Below the pieces are notes generated by a model that saw nothing but the letters and a program-made list of their open reading frames with translations, did no database searches and had not been told where the DNA came from. A DNA stretch of 64,000 nucleotides from Panorpa germanica (Eukaryota; Arthropoda; Insecta; Mecoptera; Panorpidae), in assembly GCA_963678705.1 (NCBI GenBank), contig OY783203.1:26890535-26954534 (forward strand), read 5' to 3'. Every line of letters begins with the position of its first letter. The stretch's first letter is position 1. Positions 10,408-20,997 of this stretch are shown here, piece by piece. The translations under genes were made by a program, and so were the position numbers.

Positions 10408-13356
10408 TTAATCCAAGTTCTTAATCACAGAGTAAACATTAAACAATGTGTAAAGCGCGAGCATCCTTTCTTTGAGTCCTTTAGGTTCCGCAATGGGAAT
10501 ATCTATGAAATTGCAAACGGCTTGAGCGTAAGTAGGCAAATTACAATCGATGGAGGCGTGTGGAAATTCGGAGGTAATCAGCGTGAGTTCTACCTCAGGA
10601 GACCAATGTTGTAGATTAGGTTCTATTTCCACTAAACTAAAACATATAAAATTGAAACTGATGTTATTAAAGGAAACAATAAAAAGAGAAAAGCAAAAGG
10701 ATTGTTTTAAGAATATAGACATACGAATCTGACAGTGGATGTACATGAGGAAGAGGCGGCCTGGCAATATGCAACGCAACTATATCAGCAATCCATTTGT
10801 CAATATCCTTCTTAGTTTTGGCAATAGCCACAGGAGCGCCACCTGATTGGATAGTGCTTGTAGCACGTAACTGCATATGAAGTAGAGCAGGTTCACTTTG
10901 CTCTCTGGCTGGGTCATCCAATATCTGAGTGTTTTATTCATGTTATATTAATTAACAAATTGTTTTTTTTCAAAATATTTGATTACCTGGACACCAAGCG
11001 CATAGACAATTGGTGGAACTTCAGTATTAGACCACGGAGGAGGGGGAACAACTTTAAGAAGAGCATCTACATCACCAACAGTTGGCATAAAGTTGGGAAT
11101 AAAGGGACGGAGCTTATACTCGATCTCTATGGACTTTGGTTCAAATCTGCAAGGCAATTTATATGAAGATTTTATATAATTCTTCACTGGATTATGAGGA
11201 GATAAATAATCTTACGAAAGGATATGATTAAAGAGTTCTCGTATCTCGTCTGGAATATCGAAATCCAGCCACTCGTTGACGTCATACATCATTGTCCCAG
11301 ATTTGTCTTCTAGTTCATCATCAGATCCTGTTTCCGGCGACGAAATTTCACTGTCTGAATTACGATTATCTGAAATAAGAACGCATCTGCGATAAATAAT
11401 ACTGGAATATGTTAGTTCAATATGAATCTGTTAGTAATCTTGCATAAAAGTGCTATCGTAATTGGGTTAACAATTTGATGAAGTGTCCCTTTTTGTGACG
11501 TTTCTATCACTATTTCACTTCAATTAAAGTTCGCATTAACTTTATCTTTATTTGTATTTCGACAGGTGGAGTGGTTTCGTCATTTGTAACTGATAAAATA
11601 GACATTTCATATGGACGACTGTAAGAAAGTGAACTATAAATGAACTCTTTCATGTCAAAAAAAAGTCATGCGCATCTTCAATGTGATAGTGAAGTGACTC
11701 CAAAATGTTTACTAGGTCGTAAATTTATTTTTTTGAGGAGAATTTTTAATTTACAACGATTTCAACTAAAATCAAACAAATTGGTACAAAAACCTAGAAT
11801 ATCTTGAAAGTTATGAACAATCTTACTTTTAATTGGTGGAAGACGTCGGCGCCCATGAGTCTGCTGTTCTCTGGAGGTCTGTTAACGATAAAATACACTC
11901 GATATTAAACACTCTTTATGACATTAGCAGAGGAACCATAAAACAATACAGCACGGTACGACATGATACGTTTACATTATTAATCAGGTGAATGAATATG
12001 ATTATTGGAGTGGTCGGAGTGGTGTTGCTAGATGCTAGATCTGTCAAGATACCAGTACGTAGTAATTACATTTGACTGGGCCCTTGGGATGCCAGCAGCG
12101 CGCCCTATTTAAACCGCCACGTCTCTGATCGTGTTTGTGGAAACTGACCTTGACTTACAAATGAATTCACGTTATTAGTCGATAGTCGATACTCGATGAA
12201 TTACACTGCATTATTTAGTTAATTTTGAGTAAATCAGAATAAAGAATGCTGTAAACACAAACATAACATTTACAGAGGCTACGTTTACAGATAAGTGTAA
12301 ACGTAAAATATATATTTATGGTAGCAGGAAATTTATAGAACAATTTGTCGTATCTTAGCAATCTCGTATCAGAGAGCGGTTAGACAGTAGTCACACAGTG
12401 TTCGGGAGAACATATGTGGTAGTACTGGGTAGTACCACGACTTGCACCTCGGCAAACCTCGTTTGGAAAGTATTAGGAAGGCCGTCAGAGGTGGTACGGA
12501 GCGTTCCGGCCGGTTGAGACATGCTGTCCAAAGCTTCATGTAATGTCACACTAATGTCTAATAGGATTCCAATCACCATTCAGAGTGATACGATTCGCAT
12601 CTAATTGGATTCCGATCAAAATTGTTTATAGGGATACTGCATGTGACGTCACATAATTTATGGATTGTCCCTATCTCAAAAACATCCCGTAAAACACAAA
12701 TATTGATGTTATTTTACATTAAAGTAATAGTCTTCGTAAAAAGTTTTATGATTATGTTAATAGAAAAAAAGGTAGACTTTTTTCAAAACCTCGAAAAATA
12801 CGTTTAGGAAAAAGTAATAAAATCTATTGTTAACTGTTATTATTGTCATATTTGATTTTACTAATTTTCGTTTAGAGTACATTCATCTAAAGGTCTAGAC
12901 AACATAAAAGTTTAAGATTATCGAAGGGCACAAGCCCAAAATTATTTATTATTTCAGTGCTGTATTTAGTATATTATTATATAGACTGTAAAGGTTGTAT
13001 ATTAGTTTTAAAAAGCGAGAAAGCTTCGCACATATCTTTAAATAAAGAAGCCAAATAGCTAATAAAAGGGTGTGACATAGTTAAATAATTCTCACAATGT
13101 GAGTTTTAAACATAACCCAAATCTTGGCGGCATACATTTCTATGCTATGCGTTTGTAACTCTTGTATATAGCGGCAAATGGTCTCTCTGTTATAGAAATT
13201 AATTTTTACCTTAATGTCATAACGACTTGGGCAAGAACTTTCGGACTCTGGACTGGAAGACATTGAATCTGACGGAGTTCTAATTTCTGCACTAAATTTT
13301 ACGTTTATCTGTTCGTCATAAGCTGTGTACATATTTTTTAAAACATATTTTTGCAT
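10408..13356 (-). CDS. IFT46: Intraflagellar transport protein 46 (IFT46)
   Basis: IFT46 is a core subunit of the IFT-B train that carries cargo along cilia; in insects it would act in ciliated sensory neurons and sperm. Six exons are read on the minus strand: 13356-13210, 11878-11827, 11369-11216, 11146-10987, 10924-10725 and 10636-10408. They total 942 nt (313 aa) with phases that fit. An acidic, Ser-rich N-terminus (SDSEISSPETGSDDELED) is followed by the conserved IFT46 core, with recognisable blocks DEIRELFNHI, YKLRPFIPNFMPTVGDVDAL, KKDIDKWIADIVALH, HWSPEVE and a final LYTLFNVYSVIKN. Length is close to vertebrate IFT46. The first exon is least certain: a good acceptor lies inside it near 13317 and a donor-like site near 13396, so the true start may be in an upstream exon. 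It stands head to head with the ammonium transporter gene. Confidence 0.88.
11466..11713. mobile_element. MITE family with AGTAAACA ends, copy 2 (IFT46 intron)
   Basis: Second copy of the repeat at 3450-3693, same orientation, lying inside the IFT46 intron between the exons at 11216-11369 and 11827-11878. Left end GTTAACAATTTGATG is slightly diverged; right end CCAAAATGTTTACT is intact. Confidence 0.65.
12380..12600. other. GC-richer patch inside the long IFT46 intron
   Basis: The patch stands out in base composition in the 1.3-kb intron 11879-13209. It includes a small palindromic segment (GTGGTAGTACTGGGTAGTACCAC). A minus-strand frame of 62 codons crosses it but resembles nothing I know and has no obvious splice sites. 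It may be a transposon relic. Confidence 0.3.
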
Positions 13357-13761
13357 ATAAATTGTTTTTACAATTATATTATTGTTTTATTCTTACCTTG
13401 GGTATTTTACTGGATTGCTCTGATAATTGCCGCAGTGGCAGTCGCAATCGCAAATATAGTATAATAGTAAGTCATTTAAAGCAATTTATTCTATTTTAAA
13501 TATGTCTGAATTATCATAAATATTTAATTATGTTTTCGAAGCAGTATTATACAAACTCAACACGAACATTAAAGTAACAACACGTAAATAATAAATTTGT
13601 TTGCGACCAAGTTGAAGGCTCTGATGATGGGGAACGTCTGTCAAATAGACGCTCGACGCTCTAAACTCCATTGTTTCACCTGATGTTGACTGACGACCAC
13701 TTCATCAGTGAAGATCGCTAATCACTGTCAATATTGCATCAATCTATCTTCATCATACAAA
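13357..13761. promoter_or_regulatory. Shared upstream region of IFT46 and Amt
   Basis: About 400 bp separate the outward-reading starts of IFT46 and Amt. It holds the 5' untranslated sequences of both genes (a donor-like GTAAGA for a minus-strand leader exon near 13396). A bidirectional promoter is the simplest reading, but no TATA box or other element decides it. Confidence 0.45.
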
Positions 13762-16700
13762 ATGTCAAACTTAACGTTGTTTGATAACAGATCATTTTAC
13801 GCCGAAACTTACGCGTATGCCAAAAATGTGAGTGCGGGCGGAAAACCTGGGGTGTACGACTTAAACACGGAGGACACCAACTGGGTCATGACGTCATCGT
13901 TCATCATCTTTACAATGCAAACCGGTAAGTTTTAGTATATTTAAATTAATTGTAAATGCCCAAGCCCATGAGTTCAGTCTTGTCAAAACAGGAAGATCAT
14001 ATAAATTCATATTCCCTAATTTCAATGGGCTTGTGTCCTCATTTTTTAGTGGTCGATTTTTCAATTCCTGATCGAAATTGATGTTAATAAATGTGTATTG
14101 GCGTGTCTATTTTATTAAATATCTAAATATTGACAGAGATATAGCAATTAAAAGTTTGAATTGTAGTTTTAGCGTTAGAAATGGTCGGCCATATTTTGTC
14201 AAATAATCAAGTCAAGTTAAAGAATAATAAGTTTTTATTTTATTTAACCCTGCTAAGGCAGACATAATATTGAAATTTTATTGTTCCTTGACGTAGCTGT
14301 AAATAATATTTGATATTTTGATATATAAATACATATAGCAGAGATTTATGAGCTATAAGGTTGGTAACCTTACACAAGGATTGTGATGTCACATGCACTT
14401 GGAATGTGTACAACGTTGAATCCCTTTAATAATTAAAGAGACAAAATGACTTTTTTAATTGTTAATATCTCTTAACATATAAGGAGTTATTAAAAAATAA
14501 TTGAACATTTGAGGTTCTAGTAACCCACTTTATCAATATATAGGACACATTTATAGAAATTTAGACATAGGACACAATCCCATTTAGGCAGTAGAACGAG
14601 AGCATTTGGGTTCGTGTACGGATACATTAATATTTGCCCTGTGAACACGAACTATGTATAAAATCATAAATATTCGTATCACAAATACCGAATATTCGTA
14701 GACAACCACACATGCGTTCAGGCCTGGATTTAAGTGAGGGCAAGCGTGGCTACTGCCCCGGGGCCTCCACAATAGAGATCAAAGCACTAAATTTTTGAGA
14801 GACTTGACGGAAAGAAATTGTTTCTTTTATTCGGAAAATAATTTGAGGTTTCCGCTCCTTCGTTGGCCCAAGGCCTCCACACCTCTAAATCCGACCCTGC
14901 ATGCGTTTACCAGAGCTAAAGATGAAACTGTTTTACGCAATTAAATACTGTCTGACGTCATTTTACTATAAATAATATACATACGAGCAGAGATGTACAC
15001 AAATAGTTTTCAAAAATATTTAAATACCAAATAGACCAGGCTCACAGAGGAGTTTCGCTTGCAAACAGTTTCCGGTCTGCATATTTTGCAAAGAAACTCG
15101 TTTGGGAGCCTGGTCTAGTTGTATTTAATTACTTTTGAAAACTATTTGTGCACACGAGTATAATCGTAAAGATTATAAATTTGGTATCAGCAGATGCGTC
15201 AAATTACGCATTATAAGTTCTTTTATTCAGAGATTTTACTAATTCATATTGTATTAAACTGAATTTTATATATTACAAATTTAAGAAGTTCGAATTTTTA
15301 GGTTTTGGTATGCTGGAATCTGGTTGCGTTTCGATAAAAAACGAAGTAAACATTATGATGAAGAACGTGATCGATATCGTCCTTGGAGGATTGACTTACT
15401 GGATATTTGGGTATGGGCTGTCTTTTGGAAGAGGGCCTTATACAACCCCATTTGTAGCCATTGGAGACTTCATGATAGATCCTTCTGTTGGCAATCCATT
15501 AATGGGTCCGATGTTTGCTTCATTTTTATTTCAACTGTCATTCGCAACAACAGCTACCACCATTGTGAGTGGAGCAATGGCAGAAAGGTAAGTAAGGAAC
15601 GGAAAACTTTTAGATGCTGATGATAAACACAACGGGCACAATGTTTGACAAGATAGACATTTGTATGACGTTAAATTAATGTCAAAAAATCAAAATGTTG
15701 AAATAAATACATGCATTGGCAACATTTTGTTTCGGCTCTCAGTCTCAAGGAAATTAATTTTCCCGATCGATTTTGTGAACAGTCTTCATAATGTTTCTGC
15801 CTTTATATCTTCAGGTGCAACTTCAAAGCGTATTGTTTATTCTCGTTGTTAAACACGGCAGTGTATTGCATACCGGCAGGATGGGTTTGGGGCGAACACG
15901 GCTTCCTTTATCAGCTGGGCTCTGTTGACATTGCCGGATCTGGACCTGTGCATCTGATAGGTGTGAACCATCATATGATATACGATAATTAATTTTCAAA
16001 TCTTTATTATTTGTACACCTCCAAATCAAATTAGGTGGATCCGCGGCATTCGCATCAGCACTAATGCTGGGACCCCGGTTGGGACGATATTCGTCAGGAA
16101 CAGGTACTCTACCTCTAGGAAGTCCTGTAAACGCTGTAATGGGACTGTTCGTGCTTTGGTGGGGCTGGCTGGCCTTCAACTCGGGCAGTACTTATGGAGT
16201 GCGTAACTTTATTGTCAATGGGCATGTGTCCTCATTTTTTAGTGGTCGATTTTTCAATTGTTGATTGAAATTGATGTTAATAAATGTGTATTGGCGTGTC
16301 TATTTTATTAAATATCTAAATGTTGACGGAGATATAGCAATTAAAAATTGTGATAGATGGTCAGCCATATTTGTATGACGTGAAATGCTTTTTAACGTCA
16401 GTTATTTGTTGAGTAGGTCAGTGCTGTGGCAATGTTTTGTAGTTATTGGTAGTCAAATAATCAAGTCAAGTCAAAGAATAATAAGTTTTTATTTTATTTA
16501 ACCCTGCTAAGGCAGACATAATATTGGAATTTTATTGTTCCTTGAAATAGCTATAAATAATATTTAATATTTTAATATATAAATACATATAGCAGAGATT
16601 TATGAGCTGTAAGGTTGGTTACCTGTAAACTTGCCAGAGTTCTATCTTGAATATGCTATCTCTTTTACGCTCTGTTGTATAGCGTATATAAAGAGATAGC

Positions 16701-18395
16701 AACTAGCGGTTGTGAGGTCACATGCATTTGGAATGTTGTACAATATTGAATCTCTTTAATAATTAAAGAGAAAAAATGACTTTTTTAATTGTTAATATCT
16801 CCTGAAATATAAGGAGTTATTAAAAAAATAATTGAACATTTGAGGTTCTAGTAACCCACTTTATCAATATATAGTACACTTTTATAGAAATTAAGACATA
16901 GGACCCAAGCCCATTATTCCCATTTTGGTTCTAATAGATACACTGCTTTTTTGGTTTCTTTTTTGTTCAATAATGACAGTTAATAACTTTAGGTAAGTGG
17001 CGCCAAATGGCAGTATGCGGCCCGAGCTGCCGTTATGACAATGATGGGGTCTTTTGGTGGAGGCTGTCTTGGTGTGACGTAAGAACCTTGATAAGATGTT
17101 GTCTTGCTTAAACGAATGGCGATATAAACAGTGTAAGTGACTGTACGTGTTTACCATGTTTACAGGTATTCAATGTTGCGCAACGAAGGGCGATTAGACA
17201 TAATGGATCTAATTAACGGCATCCTTGGTTCTCTTGTCTCCGTAACAGGTAAATAACAGCGCACACGCGATATCGGCGGCATAATCTGTTCACATCATGT
17301 AAAACATATCGTTCTTGTACAGCTGGATGCTTTCTCTACCACGCCTGGGAAGCCATAGTGATCGGCACCATTGGAGGAGCCATAGCCTGCATTACCATGC
17401 CTCTTCTTGACAAAATGGGAGTCGATGATCCCGTGGGAGCAAGCTCGGTACATGGAGCTGCTGGAATATGGGGTAACTGGCTCTATGCAGTGCAATATTA
17501 AATCAAAACTTTGCCTTCATGTTAAAATATTTAGGTGTCTTGGCTGTAGGGATCTTCGCTGACAATCCGATCCCCTTGACCACCACACGTGGAAGATCTG
17601 GGCTGCTAAAAGGTCTAAAAGGCACTCTCTGCTAAGTAAAGCGAAATAATATCAACATCATCTATTTATATTATATGATCATGCTTTCAGGCGGTGGATG
17701 GTATCTTCTGGGAGTCCAAGCTTTGACTTGCGTTTGCTTAGCTACTTGGGGAATTCTTTCGACCATGTTCCTACTGTGGGTAATAGATCGACTAATCCCA
17801 ATTCGTATGGACGCCAACGAGGAACTTATTGGCGCAGATCTGATAGAACATCATATCCGCCACAGTCAGGTACGTTTCATTACCATTGCTACATTATAAC
17901 CTGCTAAATCTCTGTGAAGATTAAGATTAACTCGTACAGATTGGAGTATCGCGAGCTCTCTCAGCGTTGGCTTCCCTGCAGGATTTCAGCGCTTTCCGGG
18001 ATTATAATCTTGTAGGTAGAAATCCAGCTCATGACAAATACATTGAGAAAATTTACTCGGTAAGTACTTCTATGTGATAATTTCATAAACGTAATTGGTG
18101 CTTATTATACAGTTTTTTCTAGGCTACTCATAAACCAAAAAGTTGGAGAAATAAGATATTGAGAAACGCAAAAAATAACACGAACAACAATAAGAGATTA
18201 GGTAAAAGATTTGCCAACAAGAAGATATCCGATGTTGAGTACATCGTCAACAACAGTGCCTCGAGTTCAGGAATCGGATCAGCAGAAGTACTAAAAAATG
18301 AGGCCACCCCGGAAACAAACACAGTCAGCAGCCTAGTAGAAAATTTAACAAATAAAAAGGACGACTTTGTTCCTACGTTTGCATGGGTGGACTAA
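13762..18395 (+). CDS. Amt: Ammonium transporter (Amt/MEP family)
   Basis: This is a polytopic plasma-membrane ammonium channel/transporter. Eleven exons: 13762-13924, 15302-15587, 15815-15960, 16035-16198, 16993-17078, 17166-17248, 17323-17472, 17535-17612, 17691-17869, 17940-18059 and 18123-18395; together 1728 nt, 575 aa, in frame throughout. The Amt signature is in exons 3-4 (IAGSGPVHLIGGSAAF). Both pore histidines are present: H196 in GSGPVH and H353 in SSVHGAAGIWG. About eleven hydrophobic segments follow an N-terminus with possible N-glycosylation sites (NLT, NRS), and the tail is basic and hydrophilic. The ATG at 13762 is chosen because it fits family N-termini; an in-frame GTG upstream is ignored. 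Amt rather than Rh type is indicated by the signature. Introns 1 and 4 are mostly transposon sequence. An AATAAA follows at 18479. Confidence 0.95.
14024..14584 (+). mobile_element. MITE family with AATGGGCTTGTG ends, copy b (Amt intron 1)
   Basis: A 561-bp copy beginning AATGGGCTTGTGTCCTC and ending GGACACAATCCCATT (one mismatch in the right end). The interior is nearly identical to copies a and c. It lies in Amt intron 1, in the same orientation as the gene. Confidence 0.8.
14719..14899. mobile_element. Small hAT-type MITE (Amt intron 1)
   Basis: A 181-bp element that begins CAGGCCTGGATTTAAG and ends CTCTAAATCCGACCCTG, imperfect inverted ends. It is flanked by an exact 8-bp duplication CATGCGTT (14711-14718 and 14900-14907), the hAT hallmark. 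Short CCCCGGGGCCTCCAC and AAGGCCTCCAC blocks inside are direct-repeat echoes. Confidence 0.8.
14994..15154. repeat. Foldback (palindromic) MITE-like element
   Basis: Two arms of about 65-75 bp face each other: the left begins TGTACACAAATAGTTTTCAA and carries TAGACCAGGCTC; the right carries GAGCCTGGTCTA and ends TTGAAAACTATTTGTGCACA. The spacer is under 40 bp, so the transcript would fold into a long hairpin. The first arm resembles 2153-2190, suggesting a family. It lies in Amt intron 1. Confidence 0.7.
16217..16915 (+). mobile_element. MITE family with AATGGGCTTGTG ends, copy c (Amt intron 4)
   Basis: A 699-bp copy in the same orientation as a and b. It fills intron 4 of Amt (16199-16992) almost completely, starting 18 bases after the splice donor. 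It carries an extra segment of about 90 bp (roughly 16622-16711), not in the other copies, with its own hairpin GCTATCTCTTTTACGC / GCGTATATAAAGAGATAGC. Confidence 0.8.
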
Positions 18396-18478
18396 TAGTA
18401 GTCGTATTGTAGAAAAATCAACGTTCATTCTATTAATAAGCTAACTTTATTAGATAAGGTTGTATAGTAATTATAATG

Positions 18479-18484
18479 AATAAA
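18479..18484 (+). terminator. Polyadenylation signal of Amt
   Basis: AATAAA 84 bases after the Amt stop codon, the expected place for the 3' end signal. Confidence 0.6.
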
Positions 18485-18887
18485 GAAAATTATTTTTAAA
18501 TTAGAAAACATTTTTATTATAGTTGAATAGCTCAAAATATTACTATAAAACAGCGCCATCATTAGGCAGGTAGCAGACAACCATGATTACGTTTGCAGCT
18601 TATGAAAGTTATGGATATTTTTCTCTAAAATAAATATAAAAAATATATAGAAAAGTTATAAGTTTTTATACTATTACCTCTAGTTAGTAGTTTTTTTTAG
18701 ATGTAATTGTTTTTGGAATGGATACTTACAAACGTATAGTAAATATAGTGGCATACAAATCAGGCGTTGTAAAATTAACTAGTAGTGTCATCTGTGAAAG
18801 TAAAATTTCACTGTGGTTATTTTGTTTACTGTAAATGAGATGGCGCACTTTTGATTCAACTATTTGATAAGTGATTATTGTTACAAA

Positions 18888-18891
18888 AACG
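18888..18891. repeat. Target-site duplication, left (AACG)
   Basis: The 4-mer AACG directly before the left LTR is matched by AACG at 27059-27062 directly after the right LTR. Four-base duplications are usual for gypsy integrases. Confidence 0.8.
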
Positions 18892-19410
18892 TGTTATATT
18901 CGCAATGTTGGTTGTTTAATAAAAACTACCAAAATGCGCCAAATGTTATGATCGAGACCGAGTTATTTAACGTATTGATCACAATATTTTATAACATTAA
19001 ATTTATATTGATGTTGGAAGCGAAGCTCTCTTAAGTGATTTAATACTTATTTAATTAATAACAACAATGTGTATTAATAGTTAACTTTATTATAACTTTT
19101 TAAGTATTTAAAATGACAATTATTACTGGTTTGCTACAGGTTTATTCTATGTACTATTACAATGACTTTCAGGCTATTTGATGGTCGTCTAATGATCGAC
19201 TTATGATTAATGATGATTAATTTTATATTTTGTAAGATTATATATATATAGGTTACAACTGTTTACTATTTAATATCATGCGATTAATATAAGTATAAAC
19301 AATAATATGCAGTTTCTGGTAGTAAACATGTGTCAGCGTTTTTGGATCTTGGTGCCGTGTGACTATGAGTCATCTATTACGCATCGGGTGGCTGGTATTT
19401 GGATATAACA
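18892..19410 (-). repeat. 3' LTR
   Basis: 519 bp, starting TG and ending CA in both readings (TGTTATATTCG ... GGATATAACA on the plus strand). Apparently identical to 26540-27058. It contains at 18935-18949 an internal copy of the 15-base word that also forms the primer-site/LTR boundary at 26531-26545. Confidence 0.93.
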
Positions 19411-19424
19411 CTCCTCCCTTTTTT
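19411..19424 (-). other. Polypurine tract
   Basis: On the element's strand the 14 bases AAAAAAGGGAGGAG directly abut the 3' LTR. This is the plus-strand primer site of LTR elements; its position and composition fit exactly. Confidence 0.85.
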
Positions 19425-20997
19425 AAGTTGAAGTTTCTCCCGAAACTTTATATCTACGTAGGGGGTTGTTGATGATGACTTTGACTTCATTTTCGTCTTC
19501 TTCAGGCTGACGTATTCTGGGGAAGTCTTGGAGTGGTGTAACTTCAGGGCTTACTCTTATGTTTTTCTTTTTGTAACAACAGATTAGGTTTTTCCGGTTG
19601 TTTCCATCATTGCCATTATTAAAATATGCAATGCATGTTCTTCCTATTTTCTTTAGGTGATTTTTACAACAACACCAAATAATTAGTATTATTATTATGG
19701 TTATTATTATAACTGAGATGATGGACCAATGTTTTTGAACAAAACTTTCTTTTTGTAAATTAACAATTTTTCTGTGTATTTCTTTTAATTTATTTTGATC
19801 GTCTTTTATATTGTCTAATTGTAATTTATGTAATTTTATTGGTTCTATTTCATGTACTTTTTCACTTTTAATTTCACAACATTTAAAATATGAATAAGGT
19901 TTTTCTTCAATTATATCAGTTACTGTTTGATTATATTCTACTTTTGTTTGTAATTTTACATTACCGATAATAATTGAACATGGTTTATACACTGTTAAAA
20001 TAAATTGTCCTTCAATTTCTTCATAGTTCTTTTTCTCACAAATTATAGTTATTTTTTCTTGATTTGTTGTGCTTATGATCCATTTGTTGACTTCTATCTG
20101 TTGTATGTAAGTTCCTTCTGCTTTGTAGATAGTTTCTTTGCAGTAATGTAGTTTTCTTCGAATGATGTATTCTTGAAAACAGTTTTCACTCGTACTTCTT
20201 TTCCCTGGTTGTTGACATAGCATTTCTTTGTCGATTGTAGAGCAGGTTTTCAAATCTTCCAACTCTATATATTCTTTACCATCCATTGCAATATATGGGA
20301 AGTTAGGTAATATGGAATAATGTATATTATTTTCAGGATTATAAGTAGGTAAAGGATATATTTTATAAAGGTTATATATATTATTAGTTGTTAACGGTAT
20401 TTTTATAATAAATACCAGTTTATTATCATGTATGTAAATATAAGGTTGTATAATATTTATTAGTTTATGTAGGTTTTCCTTTATTGGTAAACATGGTAGA
20501 GTATATTTATTTGTTGAATGTGTAATTTGCAGTAATTCTTTTAATAATTTATCCGAACTCATTATCGATGGATGCATAATTCCTAGTTTAGCAAATACTA
20601 CTCCATTTGTTATGTCTTCGAATTGTTCATTTAAATATTCGATCATTTCTAGTGCTTGGGTGCACATTGCGAGTAGTTGTAATTGCGTGTCTGTCACAGC
20701 TATATTTTCTCTAGCTTTCATCATTTCTTCTGCTAGCTTTTCTTGGTTTTGGTTAATGTTATGAATATCTAGTACTATATTATTGATAGATATGTTAAAT
20801 GTTTTTATCGTATCTTGCAGGATGGATATTTGTTGATCCATTAATGTTTGCAACTGTAGATCGTCTTTTTCTAATTTGTTAATATTACTTTCAAAGTATT
20901 TTGCGTCTTCAGCATCTGGTGTGCCAGATATCCATTTCCATGTTGTGGATAAGAATTCCAAAGCTCTTTTCTTTCTTGGAGTATTTGTTTCGGTTCT
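19423..20997 (-). pseudogene. env: env remnant: transmembrane subunit only, preceded by a furin-type site
   Basis: The frame is open from 20997 to 19423 without a good initiator ATG at its start. A basic cleavage motif RKKR lies at 20976-20965, followed by the block TTWKWISGTPDAED, which resembles the start of the fusion subunit of insect errantivirus env and baculovirus F proteins. A long helical, Gln/Asn-rich region follows, then a Cys-containing ectodomain, one hydrophobic membrane segment (about residues 412-432 of the 512 counted from 20961) and a charged tail. The signal peptide and whole surface subunit that should precede the cleavage site are missing. An in-frame stop at 21000-20998 closes the frame just upstream. 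The loss adjoins the integrase truncation, so one deletion explains both. Confidence 0.8.

Noticed and set aside
12927..12945. GGGCACAAGCCCA word resembling the MITE terminal repeat
   Set aside because: Only about ten bases match and no element body follows on either side.
13708..13761. Upstream in-frame extension of Amt from a GTG
   Set aside because: GTG is not a usual start in animal nuclear genes and the ATG at 13762 fits family N-termini.
10408..13935. IFT46 and Amt as functionally linked genes
   Set aside because: They share only an upstream region; nothing in the sequence ties ciliary transport to ammonium transport.
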